Shown in pieces: positions 25,870-34,381 of a DNA stretch of 64,000 bases. Each line of letters begins with the position of its first letter. Position 1 is the first letter of the stretch. The notes under the pieces are model-generated. The model saw only the letters and a program-made list of their open reading frames with translations. It ran no database searches and was not told the DNA's origin. Position numbers and translations under genes: made by a program. This stretch comes from Streptomyces sp. PR69 (GTDB taxonomy: Bacteria; Actinomycetota; Actinomycetes; Streptomycetales; Streptomycetaceae): positions 1 to 64,000 of the forward strand of contig NZ_JAOWCB010000008.1 in NCBI RefSeq assembly GCF_026420845.1. The letters are read 5' to 3'.

Positions 25870-27024
25870 ATGAGCGACGACCAGAGTGTGCAGAGCTTCG
25901 AGACCCGCGCCATCCATGCGGGCAATACGGCGGACCCGCTGACCGGCGCGGTCGTTCCGCCCATCTACCAGGTGTCCACATACAAGCAGGACGGCGTCGG
26001 CGGGCTGCGCGGCGGCTATGAGTACAGCCGCAGCGCCAACCCGACGCGCACCGCGCTGGAGGAGAACCTGGCGGCGCTGGAGGGCGGCCGGCGCGGGCTC
26101 GCCTTCGCCTCCGGCCTCGCCGCCGAGGACTGCCTGCTGCGCACGGTGCTCCACCCCGGCGCGCATGTCGTGATCCCGAACGACGCGTACGGCGGCACCT
26201 TCCGGCTCTTCGCCAAGGTGGTCCAGCGGTGGGGCGTGGACTTCTCGGTGGCCGACACCTCCGACGTGGACGCCGTACGGGCCGCGGTGAACGACCGTAC
26301 GAAGGTGATCTGGGTCGAGACCCCGTCCAACCCGCTGCTCGGCATCACCGACATCACGGCCCTGGCCGAGGTGGCGCACGGCGCGGGCGCGCGGCTGGTG
26401 GTCGACAACACCTTCGCCAGCCCCTATCTCCAGCAGCCGCTGGCGCTGGGCGCGGATGTGGTGGTGCACTCCACCACCAAGTACATGGGCGGCCACTCGG
26501 ACGTGGTCGGCGGTGCGCTGGTCGCCGCGGACGCGGAGCTCGGCGAGGAGCTGGCGTACCACCAGAACGCGATGGGCGCGGTGGCCGGCCCGTTCGACGC
26601 CTGGCTGGTGCTGCGGGGCATCAAGACGCTGGCGGTGCGCATGGACCGGCACAGCGAGAACGCCACGCGGATCGCGGAGATGCTCACCAGCCACCCCAAG
26701 GTCGGGCAGGTGCTCTATCCGGGGCTGCCCGAGCACCCCGGCCATGAGCTGGCCGCCAAGCAGATGAAGGCGTTCGGCGGGATGGTGTCCTTCCGCGTCG
26801 CGGGCGGCGAGGCGGCGGCGGTCGAGGTCTGCAACCGCGCGAAGCTGTTCACCCTGGGCGAGTCCCTGGGCGGCGTCGAGTCCCTGATCGAGCATCCGGG
26901 CCGGATGACGCACGCCTCGGCCGCGGGCTCCCCGCTGGAGGTGCCTGCGGATCTGGTGCGGCTGTCGGTCGGCATCGAGTCGGCGGAGGATCTGCTGGCC
27001 GATCTGCGGCAGGCGCTGGGCTAG
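25870..27024 (+). CDS. metB: Cystathionine gamma-synthase (or gamma-lyase)
   Basis: A 384-residue PLP enzyme of the Cys/Met metabolism family. It joins an activated homoserine and cysteine to cystathionine, or cleaves it. FETRAIHAGNTADPLTGAVVPPIYQVSTY is the typical start. YEYSRSANPTR, DNTFASPYLQQPLALGADVVVHSTTKYMGGHSD (PLP Lys204) and SLGGVESLIEHP follow. Synthase and lyase cannot be told apart by eye; synteny favours metB. The ATG at 25870 lies 6 nt after TACGCT, a -10-like element, and no ribosome site is seen, so it may be leaderless. The open frame upstream is antisense to the paralogue gene and is not part of it. Confidence 0.92.
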   Translation: MSDDQSVQSFETRAIHAGNTADPLTGAVVPPIYQVSTYKQDGVGGLRGGYEYSRSANPTRTALEENLAALEGGRRGLAFASGLAAEDCLLRTVLHPGAHVVIPNDAYGGTFRLFAKVVQRWGVDFSVADTSDVDAVRAAVNDRTKVIWVETPSNPLLGITDITALAEVAHGAGARLVVDNTFASPYLQQPLALGADVVVHSTTKYMGGHSDVVGGALVAADAELGEELAYHQNAMGAVAGPFDAWLVLRGIKTLAVRMDRHSENATRIAEMLTSHPKVGQVLYPGLPEHPGHELAAKQMKAFGGMVSFRVAGGEAAAVEVCNRAKLFTLGESLGGVESLIEHPGRMTHASAAGSPLEVPADLVRLSVGIESAEDLLADLRQALG

Positions 27025-27104
27025 CCGGCGGGGCAGTCGCTGGGCCGGTCCTGGGCCAGTCCTGGGACGCCCGCGGGGGCAGACGCCGGGGTTGTGTTGT
27101 GAGG

Positions 27105-27146
27105 CGAGGGGCCGGGGTCCGGTGCGGACTCCGGCCCCCCCTCGCA
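27105..27146. terminator. Bidirectional terminator hairpin after metB
   Basis: GCGAGG and GGCCGG pair with CCGGCC and CCTCGC across an inner GTCCG/CGGAC stem; a few Cs bulge. It lies between metB and the converging small membrane protein gene. Nothing else is seen in 27147-27243. Confidence 0.65.
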
Positions 27147-27243
27147 TCCGTAGGCGGAAGTGCGCGGGCCGTACGCGGCAGTGCGCGGGCGTCGCGCCGG
27201 TACTGCCGCCGGCCGTCGCCGCGGTTGCAGGGTCGGGAGCCGA

Positions 27244-27519
27244 TCACCAGCCGACCAGCGGAGGGGTGCGGTCCGCCGGCGGCGGTTCCCAGGGCTGGGC
27301 CGCCGAGGCCCACACCGCGAGGCCGAGCGCCGCGGCGGCCAGCAGCAGCCACCCGGCCCGCCGCAGCGCCCGGCGCCTGCGCAGCAGCCGGGCCCCTCGG
27401 GCCGCGGCCCGGTCGCAGAGATCGGCGGGCACGGACGGATGCGGTGTCCGCAGCATGCGCCGGACCGCGTCCTCCGTGCGGTGGGGGCGGCGGCCCGGAA
27501 GCTCGTCCGGGGGGCTCAT
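27244..27519 (-). CDS. Small single-helix membrane protein coupled to a sigma-like gene
   Basis: A 91-residue protein: MSPPDELPGRRP, a basic helical part (about 20-55) and one transmembrane helix (about 57-75), then a short Pro-rich outside tail. Its ATG overlaps the stop of the upstream sigma-like gene as ATGA, so the two are translationally coupled. Position and topology fit a reduced anti-sigma partner, but no zinc-type anti-sigma motif is seen. That role is inference. Confidence 0.65.
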   Translation of the reverse strand: MSPPDELPGRRPHRTEDAVRRMLRTPHPSVPADLCDRAAARGARLLRRRRALRRAGWLLLAAAALGLAVWASAAQPWEPPPADRTPPLVGW

Positions 27520-27998
27520 GACACCGCCCTCGCGCCGCAGGCGTGGGCCGCGCCTGCGGCGTCCCGCAGCGCCGCGACCGCCCGTGCGCAGATCGCGCGC
27601 ACCCGGTCCTCCGGCAGGCCCACCAGCGCCGCCGTCTGCTCTTCCGCGACCCCCTCGCACAGCCGCAGCACCAGAATCAGCCGCTCCTGGGGCGTCAGCC
27701 GGTCCAGCAGCCCGCCCCGCGGACGCGCGTGCCGCCGGGCGGCACGGGCGAACCGGGTGAACCGGGCGGCCAGTTCCTGGCGGGTGCGGTCGTACGGGTC
27801 CTCGCCGCGCAGCCGGTCCCACTCCGCGTAGGTGCGGGCGAGGGCGGCGGTCAGCAGCCGCTGCGCGTGCGGATTGGCCGTGGGCGGCTCGGCCGTCAGG
27901 AGCGTCGCCGCATGCAGCAGCCGGGGCGCCGCGCCCGCGACGAAGGCCTCGAACTCCCGGGCACGGCGACGCCTCGGTGCCGTCTGCCGATCGCTCAC
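27516..27998 (-). CDS. Sigma-70-like protein with region 4
   Basis: About 160 residues. The C-terminal part has LTPQERLILVLRLCEGVAEEQTAALVGLPEDRVRAICARA, a clear sigma region 4 helix-turn-helix. The N-terminal half is helical and compatible with a weak region 2 (RLLTAALARTYAEWDRL). It resembles small ECF-like factors such as the gene following metB in S. coelicolor. The start is uncertain: GTG 27998 lies directly after a TTGACC...TATATG promoter-like pair (28034 down to about 28004) and would be leaderless; a TTG at 28034 is the alternative. It overlaps a small membrane protein gene by ATGA. Confidence 0.65.
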   Translation of the reverse strand: MSDRQTAPRRRRAREFEAFVAGAAPRLLHAATLLTAEPPTANPHAQRLLTAALARTYAEWDRLRGEDPYDRTRQELAARFTRFARAARRHARPRGGLLDRLTPQERLILVLRLCEGVAEEQTAALVGLPEDRVRAICARAVAALRDAAGAAHACGARAVS

Positions 27999-28146
27999 GT
28001 CCTCATATAGGGCCAGCGTCCGCTGCCCGGTCAAGGGGTCGGCACGGGCCGGTCAAGCCGCGATCCGGCCGATCCGACCCGGGCCGGGGCTCGGGCCGTA
28101 TCCCGGAGCCGAGGCTACGGGGGGCTCGGGGTCCGGGGTTGGGCGC

Positions 28147-28215
28147 GCCGGACATCGGAACCCCGGGGCGCTGGCCGTCGGAACCCCGGGGCACCGGACA
28201 TCGGGACCCCGGGCC
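28147..28215. repeat. Three 23-bp tandem repeats
   Basis: Units at 28147, 28170 and 28193 share TCGGAACCCCGGGGC-type sequence and GGACAT or GGCCGT heads. They lie just beyond the MarR stop, in the 229-bp gap below the sigma-like gene. Confidence 0.75.
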
Positions 28216-28227
28216 GCCGGGGCTCCG

Positions 28228-28740
28228 TCAGTCCGGCTGCGACGACTCCGCGTCCACCGCCGGCAGCCCCGCCTGACGCGCCGAGAGCGCGCCGTTGAAG
28301 CGGGTGAGCAGCGTGCAGAAGGACTCCCGCTCGGCTTGTGTCCAGCCCTCCGTGACCTGCGCCATCAGCTCGCGGCGCGAGGCCCGCACCTCCTCCAGCC
28401 TGGCCTGTCCGCGCGGGGAGAGCTGGAGCACGACGGCCCGCCCGTCCTCCGGGTGCGAGGTCCGTTTCACCAGACCCGTGTCGACGAGCGGGGCGACCTG
28501 GCGGGTCACGGTCGAGGAGTCGATGCCCATGCCGGCGGCGAGCGCCTTGACGCCCATGGGCCCTTCCTGGTCGAGCCTGTTGAGCAGCAGATACGCGGCG
28601 CGGTCCATGGAGTTGCGGACCTGGCCGACTCCGCCGAGCCGGGTCTGTTCCGCGCGGCGGGCGAAGACGGCCACCTGGTGCTGGAGGGCATCGAGGAGGC
28701 CGTGGTCGAGATGACTCGTCATGTCCTGAGAAGTGGGCAT
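28228..28740 (-). CDS. MarR-family transcriptional regulator
   Basis: A 170-residue winged-helix regulator. The DNA-binding core is MGVKALAAGMGIDSSTVTRQVAPLVDTGLVKRTSHPEDGRAVVLQLSPRG (residues about 65-115), the standard MarR pattern including the wing (EDGRA). Flanking helices make the dimer. ATG at 28740. It is divergent from ilvA (146 bp), but the gap shows no clear palindrome, so the target is unknown. Confidence 0.9.
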   Translation of the reverse strand: MPTSQDMTSHLDHGLLDALQHQVAVFARRAEQTRLGGVGQVRNSMDRAAYLLLNRLDQEGPMGVKALAAGMGIDSSTVTRQVAPLVDTGLVKRTSHPEDGRAVVLQLSPRGQARLEEVRASRRELMAQVTEGWTQAERESFCTLLTRFNGALSARQAGLPAVDAESSQPD

Positions 28741-28885
28741 GGCAGCGGGGCTCTCTCGTGCGTCGGTCGTTTGGTGGGGGACAGAGTACGCGGCCCCGCC
28801 CCCGTGCGTACCGGCCCTGGGCAAACCTGTGGGAAGCCCTGGAGGCGGTGGGACGGCCGGGGCGTGAGCTGCGAGACTTGACGTC

Positions 28886-30169
28886 ATGAGCGTGAGTCGG
28901 CCCGGCCCCTTTCTCCCCTCCGGTCTCCCTTCCGGCGCGCGCGGACGCGGCCGTGCCCCTGCCGTCATCCTCGACGACGTCAAAGGGGCGCAGAAGATGC
29001 TCACCGGCGTCGCCCGCGTCACCGCCATGGAGGGCAGCAGGCATCTGTCGCAGCTGGTGGGCGCCCCGGTGCATCTGAAGTGCGAGAACCTCCAGCGCAC
29101 CGGCTCCTTCAAGCTGCGCGGGGCGTATGTGCGGATCGCCGGGCTGTCCCCGGAGGAGCGGGCGGCCGGGGTGGTCGCCGCGTCTGCGGGCAACCACGCG
29201 CAGGGTGTGGCGCTGGCGTCGTCCCTGCTCGGGGTGCGGTCCACGGTCTTCATGCCGGTGGGCGCACCGCTGCCCAAGGTGGCGGCGACCCGGGAGTACG
29301 GCGCCGATGTGCGGATGGCCGGCCATGTCGTCGACGACACCCTGGCGGCGGCGCAGCGCTATGCGCGCGAGACCGGGGCGGTGTTCATCCACCCCTTCGA
29401 CCACCCCGACATCCTCGCGGGGCAGGGCACGGTGGGGCTGGAGATCCTGGAGCAGTGCCCGGAGGTGCGGACGATCGTCGTCGGCGTCGGCGGCGGCGGG
29501 CTGATCGCGGGCGTCGCGGTGGCGGTTAAGGCGCTGCGCCCTGATGTGCGGGTGATCGGCGTACAGGCGGAGGGGGCGGCCGCCTATCCGCCGTCGCTGG
29601 TCGCCGGGCGCCCCGTCGCCTTCGACAATCCGACGACGATGGCGGACGGCATCAAGGTGGGCAGGCCGGGGGATGTGCCGTTCGGGATCGTCGCCGAACT
29701 GGTCGACGAGGTGCGCACGGTCTCGGAGGACGCGCTCTCCAGTGCGTTGCTGCTCTGTCTGGAGCGGGCGAAGCTGGTGGTCGAGCCGGCCGGGGCGAGC
29801 CCGGTGGCGGCGCTGCTGAGCGAGCCTGAGGCGTTCTCCGGGGGGCCGGTCGTCGCGGTGCTGTCGGGCGGCAATGTGGACCCGCTGCTGCTGCAGCGCA
29901 TCCTGCGGCACGGCATGGCGGCGGCGGGCCGCTATCTCTCGCTGCGGCTGCGGCTCGCGGACCGGCCGGGTGCGCTGGCCGGGCTGCTGGGGGCGCTGTC
30001 GGTGGTCGACGCCAATGTCCTGGACGTCAGCCATGTGCGGACCGATCCGCGCCTCGGGCTGACCGAGGTGGAGGTGGAGCTGCATCTGGAGACGAAGGGG
30101 CCGGAGCACTGCGAGGAGGTCGCGACGGCGCTGCACGAGGCGGGCTACCGCGTGATGCCCCAGTCGTGA
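28886..30169 (+). CDS. ilvA: Threonine ammonia-lyase with ACT domain
   Basis: A 427-residue PLP enzyme that converts threonine to 2-oxobutanoate, which feeds isoleucine and propionyl-CoA supply. It has NLQRTGSFKLRGA (PLP Lys76), SAGNHAQGVA, the phosphate-binding VGVGGGGLIAG and the late SGGNVD. The last 80 or so residues (SLRLRLADRPGALAGLLG) are a single ACT domain, the TdcB-plus-ACT form common in actinomycetes. ATG at 28886 with little ribosome site. It is divergent from MarR. Confidence 0.92.
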   Translation: MSVSRPGPFLPSGLPSGARGRGRAPAVILDDVKGAQKMLTGVARVTAMEGSRHLSQLVGAPVHLKCENLQRTGSFKLRGAYVRIAGLSPEERAAGVVAASAGNHAQGVALASSLLGVRSTVFMPVGAPLPKVAATREYGADVRMAGHVVDDTLAAAQRYARETGAVFIHPFDHPDILAGQGTVGLEILEQCPEVRTIVVGVGGGGLIAGVAVAVKALRPDVRVIGVQAEGAAAYPPSLVAGRPVAFDNPTTMADGIKVGRPGDVPFGIVAELVDEVRTVSEDALSSALLLCLERAKLVVEPAGASPVAALLSEPEAFSGGPVVAVLSGGNVDPLLLQRILRHGMAAAGRYLSLRLRLADRPGALAGLLGALSVVDANVLDVSHVRTDPRLGLTEVEVELHLETKGPEHCEEVATALHEAGYRVMPQS

Positions 30170-30219
30170 GCCCGTCCCGCGCCATGCGGCAAGACGCGAC
30201 ACAGTCGCGAAAAAATCAT

Positions 30220-30249
30220 TTGAAGTATCGCGATGTATCGCGTTAACGT
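30220..30249 (+). promoter_or_regulatory. Promoter with an operator-like palindrome in its spacer, upstream of the ABC exporter
   Basis: TTGAAG (30220-30225), 17 bp, then TTAACG (30243-30248). The spacer holds CGCGAT-GT-ATCGCG (30229-30242), extended to an 18/20 match dyad. A repressor bound here would cover the polymerase site. The likely regulator type is TetR or PadR; none is adjacent. Confidence 0.6.
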
Positions 30250-30359
30250 GGTGCCTGTGGCCGTGGCTCCGTTCCGTCATGCGGGGGAATTGCGGCATAT
30301 CTAGGATTTGCGCACGACAGTCAAGCCACCCATCCACCTGTCACTCTGGGAGACTCTCC

Positions 30360-31385
30360 ATGCCAGGCGCCATCTACGCCGAAGGTCTGGTCAAGACCTT
30401 CGGCGATGTACGGGCTCTGGACGGCGTCGATCTCGACGTCCCCGAAGGCACGGTCCTGGGACTTCTCGGCCCGAACGGCGCCGGCAAGACCACCACCGTG
30501 CGGGTCCTGACCACCCTCCTGCAGCCCGACAGCGGCAGCGCGGTCGTCGCGGGCATCGATGTGCTCAAGCGCCCCAACGAGGTGCGCCGCTCCATCGGCC
30601 TGTCCGGTCAGTTCGCCGCCGTAGACGAGTATCTGACGGGGCGTGAGAACCTCCAGATGGTCGGCCAGCTCTACCAGATGAGCGCACGCGACGCCAAGGC
30701 CCGCGCCGCCGCCCTCCTGGAGCGGTTCAACCTCGCCGACGCCGCCGACCGCCCGGCCAAGACCTACTCCGGAGGCATGCGCCGTCGGCTGGATCTGGCC
30801 GCCGCCCTGGTGGTCTCCCCGCCGGTGATGTTCATGGACGAGCCGACGACCGGACTCGACCCGCGCAACCGGCAGGCGCTGTGGGAGGTCATCGAGGAGC
30901 TCGTCGACGGCGGCACGACCCTGCTGCTGACCACCCAGTACCTCGAAGAGGCCGATCGGCTCGCCCATGACATCTGCGTCGTCGACCACGGCAGGGTCAT
31001 CGCCCGAGGCACCGCCGACCAGCTCAAGGCGCAGACCGGCGGCGAGCGCGTCGAGGTCGTCGTCCATGCGAGCGAGCAGATATCCCCGGCCCGCGAGGTG
31101 CTCGCCGGCTTCGGCAAGGGCGAGGTCGCCGTCGCCGCGCACACCCGCAAGCTCACGGTGCCCGTCACCGGCGGCGCGAAGCTGCTGGCCGAGGTGATCA
31201 GGGAGCTGGACGCACGGGGCGTCGAGATCGATGACATCGGGCTGCGCCGGCCCACGCTCGACGATGTGTTCATCTCCCTCACCGGTCATGCGGCCGACGC
31301 CGACGCCGACGCGTACACCGAGCCCGAGGGCGAGCCCGAGACCGGCGCCGACGGGGCCGCGCAGCAGAAGGAGGCCGTGAAGTGA
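30360..31385 (+). CDS. ABC exporter ATP-binding protein, daunorubicin-resistance (DrrA) type
   Basis: A 341-residue ATPase. Walker A is GPNGAGKTTT (about 39-48), the signature is YSGGMRRRLDLA, Walker B is VMFMDEPTTGLD and the H-loop sits after LLLTTQYLEEADRLA. The C-terminal 100 residues form the DrrA-type extension, ending in an acidic tail with repeated Ala-Asp. It powers export by the permease encoded next. ATG at 30360. The permease GTG overlaps its stop (GTGA), so they are co-translated. An operator-like palindrome lies upstream. Confidence 0.92.
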   Translation: MPGAIYAEGLVKTFGDVRALDGVDLDVPEGTVLGLLGPNGAGKTTTVRVLTTLLQPDSGSAVVAGIDVLKRPNEVRRSIGLSGQFAAVDEYLTGRENLQMVGQLYQMSARDAKARAAALLERFNLADAADRPAKTYSGGMRRRLDLAAALVVSPPVMFMDEPTTGLDPRNRQALWEVIEELVDGGTTLLLTTQYLEEADRLAHDICVVDHGRVIARGTADQLKAQTGGERVEVVVHASEQISPAREVLAGFGKGEVAVAAHTRKLTVPVTGGAKLLAEVIRELDARGVEIDDIGLRRPTLDDVFISLTGHAADADADAYTEPEGEPETGADGAAQQKEAVK

Positions 31386-32254
31386 CCGCCACCGCCACGA
31401 AGACCCAGGGCGGCGCCGCCCTGCCCGCGGCCCCCCGCCCCCGCGGCGGCATCGTCCAGGCCGTGAACGACTCCCTCGTCGTCGCCCGGCGGAACCTGAT
31501 CAGGATGGTCCGGATTCCCGAAGTGGTCGTCTTCGGGCTGATCCAGCCGATCATGTTCGTGGTGCTCTTCAGCTATGTCTTCGGCGGCTCGATCTCCATC
31601 GGGGGCAACACCTCGCCGTCCGACTACCGCGAGTATCTGATGGCGGGCATCTTCGCGCAGACCGTCACCTTCGCCACGGCCGGCGCGGGCGCGGGCATCG
31701 CCGACGATATGCACAAGGGGCTGATCGACCGGTTCCGCTCACTGCCCATGGCGCGCGGCGCGGTGCTCACCGGCCGGACGCTGGCCGATCTGGTGCAGAC
31801 GGCCCTCACGCTCGTCGTGCTCTCCGGCGTCGCCCTGATCGTCGGCTGGCGCACCCATGAGAACGTGGGCAAGGTGCTGGCGGGCTTCGCCCTGCTGCTC
31901 CTGCTCGGCTACGCCTTCTCCTGGATCGGCGCGGTGATCGGCCTGTCGGTCCGCACCCCGGAGGCGGCCACCTCGGGCGGGCTGATCTGGCTCTTCCCGC
32001 TGACGTTCATCTCGAACGCCTTTGTGTCGTCCGAGACCATGCCGGGCGTCCTGCGGCATATCGCCGAGTGGAATCCTTTCAGCGCCACCGTGCAGGCCGC
32101 CCGTGAGCTGTTCGGCAACCTTCCGCCGGGCTATCAGGCGCCGGACGCCTGGCCGATGCAGCACCCGATTCTGGCCTCGGTCATCTGGTCGGTCCTGATC
32201 ATCGCGTTCTTCCGGACGCTCGCGGTGCGCAAGTACCGCTCGGCGGCCGCCTGA
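31382..32254 (+). CDS. ABC-2 type exporter permease, DrrB-like
   Basis: A 290-residue permease with about six transmembrane helices, starting after a 40-residue cytoplasmic segment. The ABC-2 motif region VVFGLIQPIMFVVLFSYVFGG and the later SVRTPEAATSGGLIWLFPLTFISNAFVSSETMPG are typical of DrrB/NodJ permeases. It pairs with the overlapping ATPase. Substrate is probably a lipophilic drug or metabolite, unknown. A strong terminator follows. Confidence 0.9.
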   Translation: MTATATKTQGGAALPAAPRPRGGIVQAVNDSLVVARRNLIRMVRIPEVVVFGLIQPIMFVVLFSYVFGGSISIGGNTSPSDYREYLMAGIFAQTVTFATAGAGAGIADDMHKGLIDRFRSLPMARGAVLTGRTLADLVQTALTLVVLSGVALIVGWRTHENVGKVLAGFALLLLLGYAFSWIGAVIGLSVRTPEAATSGGLIWLFPLTFISNAFVSSETMPGVLRHIAEWNPFSATVQAARELFGNLPPGYQAPDAWPMQHPILASVIWSVLIIAFFRTLAVRKYRSAAA

Positions 32255-32267
32255 CACCGGTGAACAC

Positions 32268-32311
32268 AGCGAGGGGCCGGTCCCGCGACTCCGCGGGACC
32301 GGCCCCTCGCT
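32268..32311. terminator. Perfect 20-bp stem terminator between the ABC permease and greA
   Basis: AGCGAGGGGCCGGTCCCGCG (32268-32287), loop ACTC, exact complement 32292-32311. It serves both converging genes. Confidence 0.85.
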
Positions 32312-32333
32312 GTCGTCTGGGACCCGGGCCGGG

Positions 32334-32831
32334 TCAGCCCGTGTACGGCTTGGCCTCGATGATCTTCACCATCGCCAGCTTGCCGTTCGGCAGCTCGTAC
32401 TCCGCTTCCTCGCCGACCCGCTTGCCGTTCACACCGGCGCCGAGCGGGGACTGCGGGGAGTACGTCTCGATGTCATCGCTCGCGTACTCACGCGAGGCCA
32501 TCAGGAAGGTGAGGGTGTCGGTCTCGTCGCCGTCGAAGGCGACGGTGATGACCATGCCGGGCTCCGCGACGCCGTCATCCGCCGGAGCCTCGCCCACCTT
32601 GGCGTTTTCCAGGAGCTGGGTCAGCTGGCGCACACGGAGCTCCTGCTTGCCCTGCTCCTCCTTGGCCGCGTGGTACCCGCCGTTCTCCCGCAGGTCGCCC
32701 TCCTCACGCGCAGCCTCGATCTTCTTGGCGATCTCGACGCGCGCAGGACCAGACAGGTACTCCAGCTCCGCCTTGAGCCGGTCGTACGCCTCCTGGGTGA
32801 GCCAGGTGACGCTCTCGCTGGTCTGGGTCAC
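32334..32831 (-). CDS. greA: Transcription elongation factor GreA
   Basis: A 165-residue GreA. It rescues backtracked RNA polymerase by stimulating RNA cleavage. The N-terminal coiled coil carries the tip EEGDLRENGGYHAAKEEQ with the acidic Asp/Glu pair. The C-terminal FKBP-like globule ends in SPLGAGVNGKRVGEEAEYELPNGK. The GTG at 32831 is preceded by GGAGCACC and fits the family start. It converges on the ABC permease. Confidence 0.93.
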   Translation of the reverse strand: MTQTSESVTWLTQEAYDRLKAELEYLSGPARVEIAKKIEAAREEGDLRENGGYHAAKEEQGKQELRVRQLTQLLENAKVGEAPADDGVAEPGMVITVAFDGDETDTLTFLMASREYASDDIETYSPQSPLGAGVNGKRVGEEAEYELPNGKLAMVKIIEAKPYTG

Positions 32832-32996
32832 AGGTGCTCCTTGTAGGTACTGGGAATACAAAGCATCGCCCTACCCAGAAGAATGGTCCTCCATGAGCGG
32901 GCGAAACCACGAGCCTAACAATTCCGGGCCCAAAGAGGGAGGACGAAAGCCATCAGAATGACGTATGCGCAGGTCATCGCCTACGCAACCGGGGCC

Positions 32997-33401
32997 TCAG
33001 CGGGCGTGGCAGCCCACCAGCTCCGCGCTGGTCGCCTGTGACGTCGTACGGACCTTCACCACCTGGTCGATCCGCGTCTGACCGGGCCGCTCGACGGGCA
33101 CCTCAAGACGCCCCACCTCGACGCCCTCCTCGGAGCGGGAGCGCACCACACAGCTGCCGGTCGCGTCCGCGTCCTTGCGCACCTCCAGGTGCACCTGCAC
33201 CTCGTCCGCGGAGGCCACGTCAAACTTGATGATCTCGGCGCTGATCTTCTGCCCCGCGATGTAGTCGTAGCCGAACCAGCCGACCATCGCCACCAGGCCG
33301 ACGCCCAGCACGGCCCCGACGGCCTTGAGCCTGCGGTCCGCGCGCTCGTCCGCCGAGCGGCCGTAACGGCCCTCCGGGAGCTGCTGCCGCACCGCACTCA
33401 T
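32997..33401 (-). CDS. DUF4307 membrane-anchored protein
   Basis: A 134-residue protein. A short cytoplasmic N-terminus (MSAVRQQLPEGRYGRSADERADRRLK) leads to one transmembrane helix (about 28-48), then an outside beta domain. This is the DUF4307 layout, which in actinomycetes lies divergent from mca as here. A single Cys pair (GSCVV and VGCHAR) might form a disulfide. ATG at 33401 with AAAGGGACGATC upstream. Function unknown. Confidence 0.85.
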   Translation of the reverse strand: MSAVRQQLPEGRYGRSADERADRRLKAVGAVLGVGLVAMVGWFGYDYIAGQKISAEIIKFDVASADEVQVHLEVRKDADATGSCVVRSRSEEGVEVGRLEVPVERPGQTRIDQVVKVRTTSQATSAELVGCHAR

Positions 33402-33499
33402 GATCGTCCCTTTCCACAGGCCGGACGCCGGAATTTTCCGCCCCCCGGTTCGGTCACTATAGGAGTCTCCGAATGTGACGGATGAACGAGGATCGAGTT

Positions 33500-34381
33500 T
33501 TGACTGAGCAGCTGCGACTGATGGCCGTCCACGCCCATCCCGACGACGAGTCGTCCAAGGGCGCGGCCACGATGGCCAAGTATGTGTCCGAGGGGGTGGA
33601 CGTGCTGGTCGTGACCTGCACGGGGGGCGAGCGTGGCTCCATCCTCAACCCCAAGCTCCAGGGGGACGCCTATATCGAGGAGCACATCCACGAGGTCCGC
33701 AGGAAGGAGATGGACGAGGCCCGCGAGATCCTCGGCGTACGCCAGGAGTGGCTCGGCTTCATCGACTCCGGCCTGCCCGAGGGCGACCCGCTGCCGCCCC
33801 TGCCGGAGGGCTGCTTCGCGCTGGAGGACGTGGACAAGGCGGCGGCGCGACTGGTGAAGTCCATCCGCTCCTTCAAGCCCCAGGTGATCACCACTTACGA
33901 CGAGAACGGCGGCTATCCGCACCCCGACCACATCATGACCCACAAGATCACGATGGTGGCCTTCGACGGGGCGGCGGACGCGGAGAAGTTCCCCGAGGGC
34001 GAGTACGGGCCCGTCTGGCAGCCGCAGAAGCTCTACTACAACCAGGGCTTCAACCGGCCGCGCACGCTCGCGCTGCACGAGGCGCTGCTGGAGCGCGGCA
34101 TGGAGTCCCCGTACGGGGAGTGGCTCAAGCGCTGGAAGGAGTTCGAGCGCGCGGAGCGGACGCTGACCACGCATGTCCCGTGTGCGGACTTCTTCGAGAT
34201 CCGCGACAAGGCGCTGATCGCGCACGCGACGCAGATCGACCCGGACGGCGGCTGGTTCAAGGTGCCGATGGAGATCCAGAAGGAAGTCTGGCCGACGGAG
34301 GAGTACGAGCTGGCGAAGTCGCTCGTCGAGACCTCCCTCCCCGAGGACGACCTCTTCGCAGGCGTCCGGGACAATGCCTGA
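33500..34381 (+). CDS. mca: Mycothiol S-conjugate amidase
   Basis: A 293-residue zinc amidase of the LmbE/PIG-L family. It splits mycothiol S-conjugates so that mercapturates can be exported, detoxifying electrophiles and antibiotics. Zinc ligands are in VHAHPDDES (His13, Asp16) and the later YPHPDHIMTH. TCTGGERGSILNPKLQGD is Mca-specific compared with MshB. The TTG at 33500 is preferred: it gives MTEQLRLMAVHAHPDDE, the usual start, and GAGGA lies 9 nt before. An ATG at 33482 is the alternative. Its 3' end overlaps the next small gene. Confidence 0.92.
   Translation: MTEQLRLMAVHAHPDDESSKGAATMAKYVSEGVDVLVVTCTGGERGSILNPKLQGDAYIEEHIHEVRRKEMDEAREILGVRQEWLGFIDSGLPEGDPLPPLPEGCFALEDVDKAAARLVKSIRSFKPQVITTYDENGGYPHPDHIMTHKITMVAFDGAADAEKFPEGEYGPVWQPQKLYYNQGFNRPRTLALHEALLERGMESPYGEWLKRWKEFERAERTLTTHVPCADFFEIRDKALIAHATQIDPDGGWFKVPMEIQKEVWPTEEYELAKSLVETSLPEDDLFAGVRDNA

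Noticed and set aside
28115..30337. 740-codon minus frame opposite ilvA
   Set aside because: Arg/His/Gln-rich shadow of ilvA with no family match.
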